From positions 124,001-188,000 of the forward strand of contig NZ_RJSE01000003.1 of NCBI RefSeq assembly GCF_003725695.1: 64,000 nt of DNA. Direction: 5' to 3'. The notes under the pieces were generated by a model. It searched no databases. It worked only from the letters and a program-made list of their open reading frames with translations, and was not told the DNA's origin. The position numbers and the translations under genes are program-made. The stretch comes from Nocardioides marmoriginsengisoli. GTDB lineage: Bacteria; Actinomycetota; Actinomycetes; Propionibacteriales; Nocardioidaceae. Shown here piece by piece: positions 26,417-34,767 of the stretch (position 1 is its first letter; every line of letters begins with the position of its first letter).

Positions 26417-27883
26417 CTACCAGGTGTGCACCGGCTCGTTGCTGTGCATCCGCTCGCGGTAGTCCAGCAGCGTCAGCCGCAGCGCTTCGGCCCGGTCCGC
26501 ACCGGCGGCCTGCCGGGCGTGCACCTGGTCGCGGTACCAGCTCGCCCCGTTCCGACCCAGCGTGCAGCGCGCCTCGATCACGCCGAGCAGCCGGGAGATC
26601 TCGACCTCGTCGACGCCCCAGGCAGCGAGCCCCGTCCGCGCCAGCGGCAGCAGCCGCCGTACGGTCAGCTCGGTCGCCGAGACCTGTCCGATACCGGGCC
26701 AGTAGACCTGGGCGTCGATCCCGTCACGGGCGGCGACGTGGAAGTTCTCCTCTGCCGCCGAGAACGACATCTGCGACCACAGCGGCCGCTCGTCCTCGGC
26801 GAGCGCCCGGGTCAGCCCGAAGTAGAAGGCGGCGTTCGCCATCGTGTCCACCACCGTCGGGCCCGCGGCCAGCACCCGGTTCTCGACCCGCAGGTGCGGC
26901 TGGCCGTCGTTGACGTCGTAGATCGGCCGGTTCCAGCGGTAGATGGTCCCGTTGTGCAGCCGGAGCTCGTGCAGCATCGGGGTGCCGCCGGCTTCGAGGA
27001 CGGCGAGCGGGTCCTCCTCCTCGGTGATCGGCAGCAGCGCCGGGAAGTAGCGCACGTTCTCCTCGAACAGGTCGAAGATCGAGGTGATCCAGCGCTCCCC
27101 GAACCAGACCCGGGGGCGCACTCCCTGCGCCTTGAGCTCGTCGCTGCGAGTGTCGGTGGCCTGCTCGAACAGCGGGATCCGGGTCTCGCTCCACAGCTCC
27201 CGGCCCAGCAGGTACGGCGAGTTGGCACCGAGGGCGAGCTGGATCCCGGCGATCGCCTGCGACGCGTTCCAGTACGACGCGAAGTCGTCCGGGCTGACTT
27301 GGATGTGCAGCTGGGTGCTGGTGCACGCCGCCTCCGGCATGATCGAGTCGGCGGTGGCGCTCAGCCGCTCGATGCCGTTGATCGTGATCGCGATGTCCTC
27401 ACCGCGGGCGTGCAGGATCTGGTCGCTGAGCAGCTGGTAGCGCGGGTTCGGGCTGAGCGTCGACGGCGACAGGTGCCCGTCCTCCAGGGTCGGCAGGATC
27501 CCGATCATCACCAGGTGGGCGCCCACGGCGGCGGAGCGCTCCTCGGCGTCGTTCAGGCTCGCCCGGAGATCCGACTCGAAGCCGGTCACTCCCCCGCTGC
27601 CGAGCCGGCGCGGAGCCACGTTGATCTCCAGGTTGAACTGGCCGAGCTCGGTCTGGAACAGCGGGTTGGCGATCGCCTCGAGCGCCTCGGCGTTCTTCAG
27701 CGACGGCCGGCCCTGGTCGTCGACCAGGTTGAACTCGATCTCCAGCCCCGTCATCGGGTCCTCGGCCTCGAAGTGGGCCTGGCGCAGCATCAGCGCGAAC
27801 ACGTCGAGGCAGCGGCGCACCTTCTCGCGGTGCCGCGTCCGATCCGCTCGGCTGAATTCCTGCTGGTCCACGTCCTGGCCCAT
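26417..27883 (-). CDS. Glutamate-cysteine ligase family (GCS2) protein
   Basis: This 488-residue ATP-grasp-related carboxylate-amine ligase resembles the GCS2 family: GLEIEFNLVDDQGRP near residue 45, QTELGQFNLEINVAPRR, then HIQVSPDDFASYWNAS and the active-site-like LRVENRVLAAGPTVVDTMAN. It would join glutamate to cysteine or another amine. In Nocardioides-type actinobacteria that use mycothiol the physiological product is unclear. ATG 27883 lies 6 nt from TAGTCT, so it has its own leaderless promoter although it follows the DUF4192 gene by 17 bp. Confidence 0.82.
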   Translation of the reverse strand: MGQDVDQQEFSRADRTRHREKVRRCLDVFALMLRQAHFEAEDPMTGLEIEFNLVDDQGRPSLKNAEALEAIANPLFQTELGQFNLEINVAPRRLGSGGVTGFESDLRASLNDAEERSAAVGAHLVMIGILPTLEDGHLSPSTLSPNPRYQLLSDQILHARGEDIAITINGIERLSATADSIMPEAACTSTQLHIQVSPDDFASYWNASQAIAGIQLALGANSPYLLGRELWSETRIPLFEQATDTRSDELKAQGVRPRVWFGERWITSIFDLFEENVRYFPALLPITEEEDPLAVLEAGGTPMLHELRLHNGTIYRWNRPIYDVNDGQPHLRVENRVLAAGPTVVDTMANAAFYFGLTRALAEDERPLWSQMSFSAAEENFHVAARDGIDAQVYWPGIGQVSATELTVRRLLPLARTGLAAWGVDEVEISRLLGVIEARCTLGRNGASWYRDQVHARQAAGADRAEALRLTLLDYRERMHSNEPVHTW

Positions 27884-27889
27884 GGAGCG

Positions 27890-27895
27890 AGACTA
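27890..27895 (-). promoter_or_regulatory. Leaderless -10 hexamer of the GCS2 gene
   Basis: Minus strand TAGTCT, then exactly 6 nt (CGCTCC), then ATG at 27883. Confidence 0.5.
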
Positions 27896-27900
27896 GAGCG

Positions 27901-28905
27901 CTAATCGAACGCGGTGAAGATCCGCAGCGACTCCGGTGGGGTCGGCGACCAGACGGTCGGCGGCACCGCGGACCCGACCAGCGTCGCGACGTACTGGGCC
28001 AGCGGGTCGTCGGCGTCGACCTCCAGCGTCCGGTCGATCGCGCACCAGGAGAGCGCTCCGTCGCCGGCGAGCCAGGCGGCGAAGGCCAGCAAACCGCCGA
28101 CGCCCGGGCGCAGATCGACCGGTGCCCGGCGGAGCAGTCCCCTCCAGAGCTCGACGTGCTCGCGCGCGGTCGCCCGGGTCATCGGCGCCCAGCCGATCTC
28201 GCGGAGCGCCTCGAACGAGAGCAGCACCAGCACCCGGGCCGCGTCGCCGGCCTCGATCGGCTGCGGATCGGCCAGCTGGTCGTCGAGCCACTGGCGCAAC
28301 CACACCGCCTGCTCCGCCAGCAGGCCGCCGAGCGGCGTGCCCGCCGCGCCCCGCTCGGCGATGCCGTCGACGAACACGGTGGCCGCATCGGCGACGTCCT
28401 GGCCGTCCGCCGCGTCGGTGCCCAGCAGGCTGTCGCGGAGCGCAGCCCGGCTCGCATGGACGACCCGGCCCTCCAGAGCGGCGTTCGCGGTGATCGGGTG
28501 CCGGCTGAGGTCGTACTCGAAGCCCGCGCCGTCGGCGTCGCCGAGAAGGTGGAACCGGTCGGGCCCCACCCGGAGCGCCTCGATCACCAGCACCCCGTCG
28601 GACTCCAGCGCGGGAAGGAACAGGTCGGCGAACGCCCGCGCGGCCTCGGGGTCCTCGGTGTAGAGCAGCACCGCCACCGCGCAGGCGCCGTGCCGCCGCA
28701 CCACCTCCCGGAGCAGGCCGACCACCTGTCGTTGGTCGGACTCGGACGCCGGCAGGTCGACGCGGGCGTGGAAGGACGGCGGCTGGTCCTCCTCCGGCAG
28801 CTCGCCGAAGGTGAGCAGGACGACGGAGTCCTCGGGGTGGAAGCCGATCACGTGCGGGACGACGGCCAGCAGGTCAACGGGGGTGCGAGCGGTGAAGGTG
28901 GTCAT
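27901..28905 (-). CDS. DUF4192 family protein
   Basis: This 334-residue soluble protein starts with TPVDLLAVVPHVIGFHPEDSVVLL, the diagnostic DUF4192 opening, and continues with alternating beta and alpha segments and a helical C-terminal half. The family is restricted to actinobacteria and has no known function. It is divergent from dinB with 124 bp between. ATG 28905 has no ribosome binding site; AACGCT sits 6 nt upstream. Confidence 0.85.
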   Translation of the reverse strand: MTTFTARTPVDLLAVVPHVIGFHPEDSVVLLTFGELPEEDQPPSFHARVDLPASESDQRQVVGLLREVVRRHGACAVAVLLYTEDPEAARAFADLFLPALESDGVLVIEALRVGPDRFHLLGDADGAGFEYDLSRHPITANAALEGRVVHASRAALRDSLLGTDAADGQDVADAATVFVDGIAERGAAGTPLGGLLAEQAVWLRQWLDDQLADPQPIEAGDAARVLVLLSFEALREIGWAPMTRATAREHVELWRGLLRRAPVDLRPGVGGLLAFAAWLAGDGALSWCAIDRTLEVDADDPLAQYVATLVGSAVPPTVWSPTPPESLRIFTAFD

Positions 28906-29017
28906 GGCGCCAGCGTTCGGGAGTCGGGCGGGCGCCGCGACCGGGGATCGCGAGGCTGTGGACAGCCGGTGACCGCGGCGCGGTTGTGGAGCGCCCGCCA
29001 GCGTCGGTCCAGCGTCG

Positions 29018-29023
29018 TACGAT
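29018..29023 (+). promoter_or_regulatory. Leaderless -10 hexamer of dinB
   Basis: TACGAT, then exactly 6 nt (CGCCGG), then the GTG start at 29030. No LexA-type operator was recognised in the 124-bp divergent region. Confidence 0.5.
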
Positions 29024-29029
29024 CGCCGG

Positions 29030-30352
29030 GTGCGTGCCGAGCCGACGATCCTCCACGTCGATCTCGACGCGTTCTTCGCCGCCGTCGAGCAGCGCGACAA
29101 GCCGTCGCTGCGCGGGAAACCGGTGGTCGTGGGCGGGGTCGGTGGCCGCGGGGTCGTGGCCACCGCGTCGTACGAGGCCCGCGCCTTCGGGGTGCACTCG
29201 GCGATGCCGACGGCCGAGGCCCGGCGCCGCTGCCCCAACGCCGCCTTCCTGGCCGGGCGGTTCCCGGCGTACCGGGAGGCCAGCACCGCGGTGATGGAGC
29301 TGCTCCGCAGCATCAGCCCGCTGGTCGAGCCGCTCTCCCTGGACGAGGCATTCGTCGACCTCGCCGCCGCCGACCTGCCCGACCTCTCCGTCGCCGGCGT
29401 GAGCGCGTTCGCGCGGGACCTGAAGCAGCGGGTCAGCGACGTCACCGGCGGGCTGACCGGATCGGTGGGAATCGGCAGCTCCAAGTTGATCGCCAAGATC
29501 GCCAGCGAGCTCGACAAACCCGACGGCCTGGTGGTGATCGCGCCCGGCATGGAGCAGGACCTGCTCCGGCCGATGCAGGTCACCGTGATCCCGGGCGTCG
29601 GCCCGGCCACTGCCGAGAGCCTGCGCCGGATCGGGGTGCACACGGTCGCCGAGCTGGAGGAGATCTCCGCCGATGAGCTGGTGCGGGTGCTCGGCCGCGC
29701 CCAGGGCAGCAACCTCTACCAGCTGGCGCGCGCCCAGGACGACCGCCCGGTGGTCGCCGAGCGCGAGGCGAAGTCGATCAGCGTCGAGGACACCTACGAA
29801 TCCGACTACGTCGACCGCAAGCTCCTCAACGCCCTGGTCGAGCGGCAGGCCGCCAAGGTCACCGAGCGGCTGCGCAAGGCCCGGCTCTCCGGGCGCACCG
29901 TGACGCTGAAGGTCCGGCTGCACGACTTCTCCACGCACACCCGGTCAGCGACCCTGCCCGGTCCGACCGACGACGGCCGCACGGTGGCCCGGGTCGCCCG
30001 CACCCTGCTCAGCGAGCTCGACACCTCCGGCGGAGTCCGCCTCCTCGGGGTCGGCGTCTCCGCACTGACCGACTGGATCCAGGACGACCTCTTCGCCGAC
30101 ACCGACGAAGCCGCCGACGACCCGGTCGACGAGGAGACCGAGACCGCCCTCAGCGCGATGTCACGGCGCCGGGTCTGGTTGCCCGGTCTCGACGTGGTGC
30201 ACGACGAGCACGGCGCCGGCTGGGTCTGGGGATCCGGGCGCGGCGTCGTCACCGTCCGCTTCGAGACCACCGAGACACCGGCGGGCAAGGTGCGCAGCTT
30301 CCCGGCCGACGACCCGGCCCTGCGGCTCAGCCGTCCAGCACCCGAAGAGTGA
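29030..30352 (+). CDS. dinB: DNA polymerase IV (Y-family)
   Basis: This 440-residue translesion polymerase contains the palm motif ILHVDLDAFFAAVEQ, the second acidic motif PLSLDEAFVDL, the thumb helix-hairpin-helix VIPGVGPATAESLRRIGV and a little finger. A sliding-clamp motif QDDLF sits near residues 351-355. Beyond it is an acidic linker and a further C-terminal segment of about 70 residues (RVWLPGLDVVHDEHGAGWVW), a familiar extension in actinobacterial DinB. It is error-prone and bypasses lesions. The 3' end overlaps pxpC tail-to-tail by 26 bp. Confidence 0.92.
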   Translation: MRAEPTILHVDLDAFFAAVEQRDKPSLRGKPVVVGGVGGRGVVATASYEARAFGVHSAMPTAEARRRCPNAAFLAGRFPAYREASTAVMELLRSISPLVEPLSLDEAFVDLAAADLPDLSVAGVSAFARDLKQRVSDVTGGLTGSVGIGSSKLIAKIASELDKPDGLVVIAPGMEQDLLRPMQVTVIPGVGPATAESLRRIGVHTVAELEEISADELVRVLGRAQGSNLYQLARAQDDRPVVAEREAKSISVEDTYESDYVDRKLLNALVERQAAKVTERLRKARLSGRTVTLKVRLHDFSTHTRSATLPGPTDDGRTVARVARTLLSELDTSGGVRLLGVGVSALTDWIQDDLFADTDEAADDPVDEETETALSAMSRRRVWLPGLDVVHDEHGAGWVWGSGRGVVTVRFETTETPAGKVRSFPADDPALRLSRPAPEE

Positions 30353-31184
30353 GGTGGTCCCCGGGTCGGGCCTGCGCGCAGACGGCTAGGTCCACCGACC
30401 GGACGACGCCGATCACCGGGTAGCCCCCGGTCGTCGGGTGGTCGTGCAGGAACACCACCGGCTGACCGTTCGGCGGGACCTGGACGGCACCGAGCACCAT
30501 CGGCTCGGTCGCCAGCTCGGCGTCGCGCCGCCGCGCCAGCACCGGTCCCGCCAGCCGCAGTCCGATCCGGTTCGACGCCGCGCCCACGGTGTAGACGCCA
30601 CCGTCGAGCAGGTCGAGGGCCTCCTCGGTGAACCAGTCGGCGCGCGGACCGAGGTCGAGGCGCAACACCCGTTCCGGCGTACGGCGGACGACCTCGGCCG
30701 CGCTCGGGGCCGGGCCCGGGGCGCCCAGGGGCAGCACGTCACCGGTCCGCAACGGCGGCGGCCCGAGCCCGGAGAGCAGGTCCGTCGACCGCGACCCGAG
30801 CACCGGTACGACGGCGACACCGCCGGCCAGCGCCACGTAGGACCGCAGCCCGAGCGCAGCGGCTCCGACCTCCACGACGGCGCCGGCCGGGACCGGGACA
30901 GCGGCGCCCCAGGCCACCGAGCGCTGCGCCACCCGGATCGTGCAGGCCGCGCCGGTGACGGCGAGCCGGCCGGCCTGGGTCGCCCGGAACGACACCCCGG
31001 TCAGCGTCGTCTCCAGCACCGCCGCGGACTCCTCGTTGCCGACGAGCCGGTTGGCCAGCCGCAGCGCCGGCTCGTCCAGCGCACCCGAGCGCGGCACGCC
31101 GAGATGGGCATGCCCGGGACGGCCCAGGTCCTGGACCGTGGTCAGGGCGCCGGGGTCGAGGATCTCGATCGTGGGGTCAGGCAT
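30327..31184 (-). CDS. pxpC: 5-oxoprolinase subunit C (biotin-dependent carboxyltransferase family, KipA)
   Basis: This 285-residue protein begins with IEILDPGALTTVQDLGRPGH and has GVPRSGALDEPALRLANRLVGN plus the terminal block HPTTGGYPVIGVV, all hallmarks of the PxpC/KipA family. With PxpA and PxpB it hydrolyses 5-oxoproline (pyroglutamate) to glutamate with ATP. It overlaps pxpB by 8 bp and is the last gene of that pair. Its 3' end overlaps dinB by 26 bp on the other strand. Confidence 0.93.
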   Translation of the reverse strand: MPDPTIEILDPGALTTVQDLGRPGHAHLGVPRSGALDEPALRLANRLVGNEESAAVLETTLTGVSFRATQAGRLAVTGAACTIRVAQRSVAWGAAVPVPAGAVVEVGAAALGLRSYVALAGGVAVVPVLGSRSTDLLSGLGPPPLRTGDVLPLGAPGPAPSAAEVVRRTPERVLRLDLGPRADWFTEEALDLLDGGVYTVGAASNRIGLRLAGPVLARRRDAELATEPMVLGAVQVPPNGQPVVFLHDHPTTGGYPVIGVVRSVDLAVCAQARPGDHLTLRVLDG

Positions 31185-31782
31185 CGGTGAACCTCACCCG
31201 GGTCCCGGGCATCAGCAGCGCCGGCGTACCGGCGGCGGGGTCCCACAGGGCCAGGTCGGTGCGCCCGATCAGCTGCCAGCCGCCGGGAGAGGAGCTCGGG
31301 TAGACGCTGGTGTACTCCGCGGCGAGCGCCACCGAACCGGCCGGGACCGAGGCCCGCGGCGCCTCCTTGCGCCGGACGGAGAGCGTCTCCGGCAGGCCGG
31401 TGCAGTACGCGAACCCGGGCGCGAAGCCGCAGAACGCGACCACGAACTCCGTCGCCTGATGGGTCCGGACCACGTCGGCGGTGGTCGTCTCCCACTGGCG
31501 GGCGACCTCGTCGAGATCGGGACCGTCGTACCGGGTCGGGATCTCGACCAGGTCCCCGGACCGGTTCTCGGCGCCCGGCTCCGGCTCCCACCCGGTCAGC
31601 GCGGCCTGGGTCGCCGCGGCATCCGCCAGGCCGTCGAGCAGTACCGTCCTCGCGGCCGGGACGACCTCCACGGCGCCCAGCTCGTCGGCCCTGGCCCGCA
31701 GCTCCGCATACGCAGCCCGTACGGCGGCCGCATCGGGGCAGACCACGAGCAGCCCGTGCTCCCCGACCCGGCGCAACTCCAT
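31177..31782 (-). CDS. pxpB: 5-oxoprolinase subunit B (KipI family)
   Basis: This 201-residue protein of the PxpB/KipI allophanate-hydrolase-like family carries VEIPTRYDGPDLDEVA and FVVAFCGFAPGFAYCTGLP in the core and SPGGWQLIGRTDLALWD at the C-terminus. It pairs with PxpC. The two overlap by 8 bp. Upstream, instead of pxpA at short distance, lies a 452-bp gene-free element. Confidence 0.93.
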   Translation of the reverse strand: MELRRVGEHGLLVVCPDAAAVRAAYAELRARADELGAVEVVPAARTVLLDGLADAAATQAALTGWEPEPGAENRSGDLVEIPTRYDGPDLDEVARQWETTTADVVRTHQATEFVVAFCGFAPGFAYCTGLPETLSVRRKEAPRASVPAGSVALAAEYTSVYPSSSPGGWQLIGRTDLALWDPAAGTPALLMPGTRVRFTDA

Positions 31783-31886
31783 GAGTCATTGTGGCGCACG
31801 CGCGACCGAGCCGCTTGCTATGGGAATTCCTGGCGCATTTCCGGGGTTATTCGGCGGCACCGAAGAAATACGTCCGAAAATGGGCG

Positions 31887-31921
31887 TAGGGCCCGCGAAA
31901 GTATGAGTTTCACGGGCCCTA
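31887..31921 (-). terminator. Strong hairpin, probable terminator
   Basis: TAGGGCCCG (31887-31895) pairs with CGGGCCCTA (31913-31921); one mismatch later GAAA (31897-31900) pairs with TTTC (31908-31911), loop 7 nt. On the minus strand CGCCCATTTTCGG follows. It would end any transcript running out of pxpA or starting within the element. Confidence 0.6.
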
Positions 31922-31955
31922 CAGGTGGATCGGCGGTGGTGCTCCGGTCCTGAAT

Positions 31956-32007
31956 CTGCCGGCTTCTACGGCTCCGATTCCCCCACCACCGGGGAATCCT
32001 CCGGCAG
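31956..32007 (-). other. Nested stem-loop, possible structured RNA
   Basis: CTGCCGG (31956-31962) pairs with CCGGCAG (32001-32007) and encloses a perfect 8-bp hairpin, GATTCCCC (31976-31983) with GGGGAATC (31991-31998). Such nesting within non-coding, lower-GC DNA just before a terminator suggests a small RNA on the minus strand. No known RNA family was recognised. Confidence 0.35.
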
Positions 32008-32137
32008 GTTGCCCCACCAGGTAGATCCGTGTCCTTCGGCTGATCCCCGCCTCCCTTTCGGGTTGCGGTAGGAGTTTTCTACGCCTGTCGCTCGACGAAG
32101 CGCAAGGGTTTGGAAGAACAATTCTTGAGAATCTTTT

Positions 32138-32226
32138 CTGTGCACAGGGTTGTCCACGAGAACCTGCTATTCGTCCACAGGAACGGCCTGCTTTCCACAG
32201 GCTTACCCACAGGTCGCTGTGGAAAA
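32138..32226. other. Cluster of six DnaA-box-like nonamers
   Basis: Compared with TTGTCCACA/TTATCCACA: CTGTGCACA (32138), TTGTCCACG (32150), TCGTCCACA (32171), CTTTCCACA (32191) and TTACCCACA (32203) on the plus strand, and TTTTCCACA on the minus strand (32218-32226). Three match one of the two consensus forms with a single mismatch in a TCCAC-type core, and TTTTCCACA also differs once. An AT-rich tract lies immediately to the left. Confidence 0.55.
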
Positions 32227-32234
32227 CCTGCGGG

Positions 32235-32957
32235 TCAGGAGAGCCAGGCCCGGACGTCGTACCCGTCCGCGAGCAGCGCCGCCCGGACCGCTTCCGCGGT
32301 GGCCACCGCGCCGGGCGAGTCGCCGTGCACGCAGACCGTGCGGAGGCGACCGGAGCCCGCCAGCGCGACCGCGTGCGCCGCGACCCGGTCCGAGCCCTCG
32401 ACCAGCGCACCCGGTCGGTCCCGCGGGATCAGCCGGCCCTCGGCGGTGTAGCCGCGGTCGGGGAAGCCCTCGGCAACCACCTCCCGGCCCTGCTCGCTCG
32501 CCAGCTCCAGCACCACCGAGCCCGGCAGGCCGAGGACCGGCAGGTCGCCGCTCCCCCGCAGGACCGCCGCCGCCTGCTCGGCGTCGTCGGCGATCCGGTT
32601 GTAGAGGGCGCCGTGCGCCTTGACGTACCGGACCCGCGTCCCCGCGGCAGCGGCGATCTCGTCGAGCGCCGCGACCTGCTCGGCCACCCAGTCGGTCAGG
32701 ACGTCCGCCGCCACGTCCATCCGGCGCCGACCGAATCCCTCCCGGTCCGCGTAGGAGACCTGGGCGCCGACCACCACGCCCAGCTCCGCCGCCCCCGCGC
32801 AGACCGCGCGCATCACGGCCGCGTCGCCGGCGTGGAAGCCGCAGGCGACATTGGCACTGGTCACCACCTGCAGCAGTGCCGGATCGTCGGTGACCCCCTC
32901 GCCCAGATCGGCGTTCAGGTCGATCCGGCGCGGTTCCTGGAGGGGCGGTGGACGCAT
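32235..32957 (-). CDS. pxpA: 5-oxoprolinase subunit A (LamB/YcsF family)
   Basis: This 240-residue LamB/YcsF protein has the typical N-terminus IDLNADLGEG, the block ANVACGFHAGDAAVM, and VRYVKAHGALYNRI plus CVHGDSPGAV. It is the catalytic-side partner of PxpBC in hydrolysing 5-oxoproline, which forms spontaneously from glutamine. It usually lies next to pxpBC; here the element described above separates them. ATG 32957 has CAGACT exactly 6 nt upstream and no ribosome binding site. Confidence 0.92.
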   Translation of the reverse strand: MRPPPLQEPRRIDLNADLGEGVTDDPALLQVVTSANVACGFHAGDAAVMRAVCAGAAELGVVVGAQVSYADREGFGRRRMDVAADVLTDWVAEQVAALDEIAAAAGTRVRYVKAHGALYNRIADDAEQAAAVLRGSGDLPVLGLPGSVVLELASEQGREVVAEGFPDRGYTAEGRLIPRDRPGALVEGSDRVAAHAVALAGSGRLRTVCVHGDSPGAVATAEAVRAALLADGYDVRAWLS

Positions 32958-33159
32958 CGGACCAGTCTGCCGTGCCCGGGGCTCCGAATCCCTGACTGAG
33001 AAGTGCCTGAGAAGCCGGAAATCGCGCAACTTCGGGCCGGGTTCGAGCGTCGTACCTGTCGTAGGGCAAACAAACCGGGTGGGAATCCTCGACCCGGGCC
33101 GAGCGTTCAACCAGGTGGAGCCACCAGCACGCGGCTCCGGCAAGGAAGGGAGGGCCACC

Positions 33160-34107
33160 GTGACCGTACGTCGCACGGAGCGCGAGATCGAGGGCCGCGA
33201 CAGCGTCGGCCTGTACCTCGACGAGATCGCTCGGACACCGCTGCTCGATGCCATCACCGAGGTCGAGCTGTCCAAGACCATCGAAGCCGGCTTGCTCGCC
33301 GCCAAGCTCCTCGAGGAGGGGCGCGTCGGGCGCCGCAAGGGCGGAGCGCCCGGATTCGCCACCCAGGCCGAGCTCGAGTGGCTCGTCGAGGAGGGCGACC
33401 GCGCCATCCAGCAGTTCATCAACGCCAACCTGCGCCTGGTCGTCTCGATCGCGCGCAAGTACGGCCGCAGCGCGATGCCGATGCTCGACCTGATCCAGGA
33501 GGGCAACACCGGCCTGATCCGCGCGGTCGAGAAGTTCGACTACGCCAAGGGCTACAAGTTCTCCACGTACGCGACCTGGTGGGTGCGCCAGGCGATCACC
33601 CGCGGCATCGCGCAGCAGGCCCGCGTCGTGCGGCTCCCGGTGCACGTCGTCGAGGAGCTCAACCAGGTCTCCTCGGCCCGCCGGACGCTCGAGCGCCAGC
33701 TCGGCCGCGACCCGGACCCGGCCGAGATCGCCACCGAGCTCGGCATGGACGTCGACCGGGTGATCGACCTGATGGGCTGGGGTCGCGACCACATCAGCCT
33801 GGACACGCCGCTCGACGTCGACGGCGACACCTCGCTGGGCGACCTGATCGCCCAGGAGAGCTCGCCCGGCCCGGACCTGACCTTCCTCGACACCGAGGCA
33901 CGGGACCGGCTCAACAACCTGGTGGAGCGGCTCGACGAGCGCTCGGCCGACATCATCCGGTCCCGGTACGGGCTGGTCGACGGCCGCCAGCACAAGCTCG
34001 CCGACATCGGTTCCAAGCACGGCATCTCCGCCGAGCGGGTCCGCCAGCTGGAGCGGGAGGCGATCGCCAAGCTGCGGCGCCTCGCCGACCCGGACCTGGC
34101 TGCCTGA
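33160..34107 (+). CDS. Group 2 sigma-70 factor (SigB/HrdD-like)
   Basis: This 315-residue sigma factor lacks the long N-terminal region of SigA but keeps regions 1.2 (DSVGLYLDEIARTPLLDAITE), 2 ([39 protein letters not shown] in part), 3 and 4 (GLVDGRQHKLADIGSKHGIS, ERVRQLEREAIAKL). It is therefore a non-essential, stress- or growth-phase-type sigma factor close to the primary one. The GTG has a strong AAGGAAGGGAGG site. A GGAAA-N19-GTT arrangement (33017-33043) resembles an ECF SigR/SigH-type promoter with one extra spacer base. Confidence 0.9.
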   Translation: MTVRRTEREIEGRDSVGLYLDEIARTPLLDAITEVELSKTIEAGLLAAKLLEEGRVGRRKGGAPGFATQAELEWLVEEGDRAIQQFINANLRLVVSIARKYGRSAMPMLDLIQEGNTGLIRAVEKFDYAKGYKFSTYATWWVRQAITRGIAQQARVVRLPVHVVEELNQVSSARRTLERQLGRDPDPAEIATELGMDVDRVIDLMGWGRDHISLDTPLDVDGDTSLGDLIAQESSPGPDLTFLDTEARDRLNNLVERLDERSADIIRSRYGLVDGRQHKLADIGSKHGISAERVRQLEREAIAKLRRLADPDLAA

Positions 34108-34145
34108 GCAGTCCCCCAGACCGGTCGTAGTGCCGAGGGCTTGCC

Positions 34146-34742
34146 CTACCTGCGACCGACCAGTTCCTCGAAGACCTCCGTCACCCGGCGACGGAGGTCT
34201 TCGAGCGTCCCGGTGTTGTCGATGACGTAGGTGGCGATCGCCAGCCGGTCCTCGGCCGCTGCCTGGGCGGCGATCCGGGACCGCGCGTCCTCCTCGGTCC
34301 AGCCGCGGTCGCGGAGCATCCGATCGACCTGGACCTCCTCGGGGACGTGCACCACGATGACCGCGTCGAAGGTGTCCGCGCGGCCGCTCTCGGCCAGCAG
34401 CGGGATGTCGTGGACCACCAGGGCGCCCTCGGCGGCGCCGGCCTCCAGCGCGATGATCCGCTCGAAGACCAGCGGGTGCACGATCGCCTCGAGCCGCTTC
34501 CGGGCGGCCGCGTCACCGAAGACCAGGGCGCCCATCGCCGGCCGGTCCAGGTCCCCCTCCGGCGTGAGCAGCCCCTCGCCGAACTCGGCCGTCACCGCGG
34601 CCAGGCCCGGAGTGCCGCGCTCGACCACCTCGCGGGCCAGCGCGTCGGCGTCGATGATCACCGCGCCGAGGTCGGCCAGGATCGCGGACACCGTGCTCTT
34701 GCCGGACGCGATGCCGCCGGTCAGCCCCACTCGCTTGGTCAC
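34146..34742 (-). CDS. coaE: Dephospho-CoA kinase
   Basis: This 198-residue P-loop kinase performs the last step of coenzyme A synthesis, phosphorylating the 3'-hydroxyl of dephospho-CoA. The P-loop is LTGGIASGKST, followed by IIDADALAREVV and a lid region with HDIPLLAESG. It is of normal length, without the C-terminal GrpB-like extension found in some actinobacteria. The GTG at 34742 has GATACT 6 nt upstream. It converges on the sigma gene (39 bp) and is divergent from the acyl-CoA ligase by 25 bp. Confidence 0.92.
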   Translation of the reverse strand: MTKRVGLTGGIASGKSTVSAILADLGAVIIDADALAREVVERGTPGLAAVTAEFGEGLLTPEGDLDRPAMGALVFGDAAARKRLEAIVHPLVFERIIALEAGAAEGALVVHDIPLLAESGRADTFDAVIVVHVPEEVQVDRMLRDRGWTEEDARSRIAAQAAAEDRLAIATYVIDNTGTLEDLRRRVTEVFEELVGRR

Positions 34743-34767
34743 GCGGCGAGTATCGCAGGATGGACCC

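Larger units (their letters stand above)
31783..32234. other. Gene-free, lower-GC element between pxpB and pxpA
   Basis: This 452-bp stretch has visibly lower GC than its surroundings, especially about 31815-31910 and 32060-32165, and no convincing gene. It holds a strong terminator-like hairpin (31887-31921), a nested stem structure (31956-32007), a 12-bp palindrome ATTCT-TG-AGAAT (about 32121-32132) and six DnaA-box-like nonamers (32138-32226). A 63-codon open frame on the minus strand (31966-32157) lacks the genome's codon bias. Confidence 0.7.

Noticed and set aside
31966-32157. 63-codon minus-strand frame inside the pxp element
   Set aside because: Third positions are not GC-biased as in neighbouring genes, there is no ribosome binding site, and it runs across the nested stems and DnaA-like boxes.
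32040-32234. Reading the DnaA-like boxes and AT-rich tract as the chromosomal oriC
   Set aside because: dnaA, dnaN, recF, rpmH and gid genes, which flank actinobacterial oriC, are absent; a secondary cluster is the safer reading.
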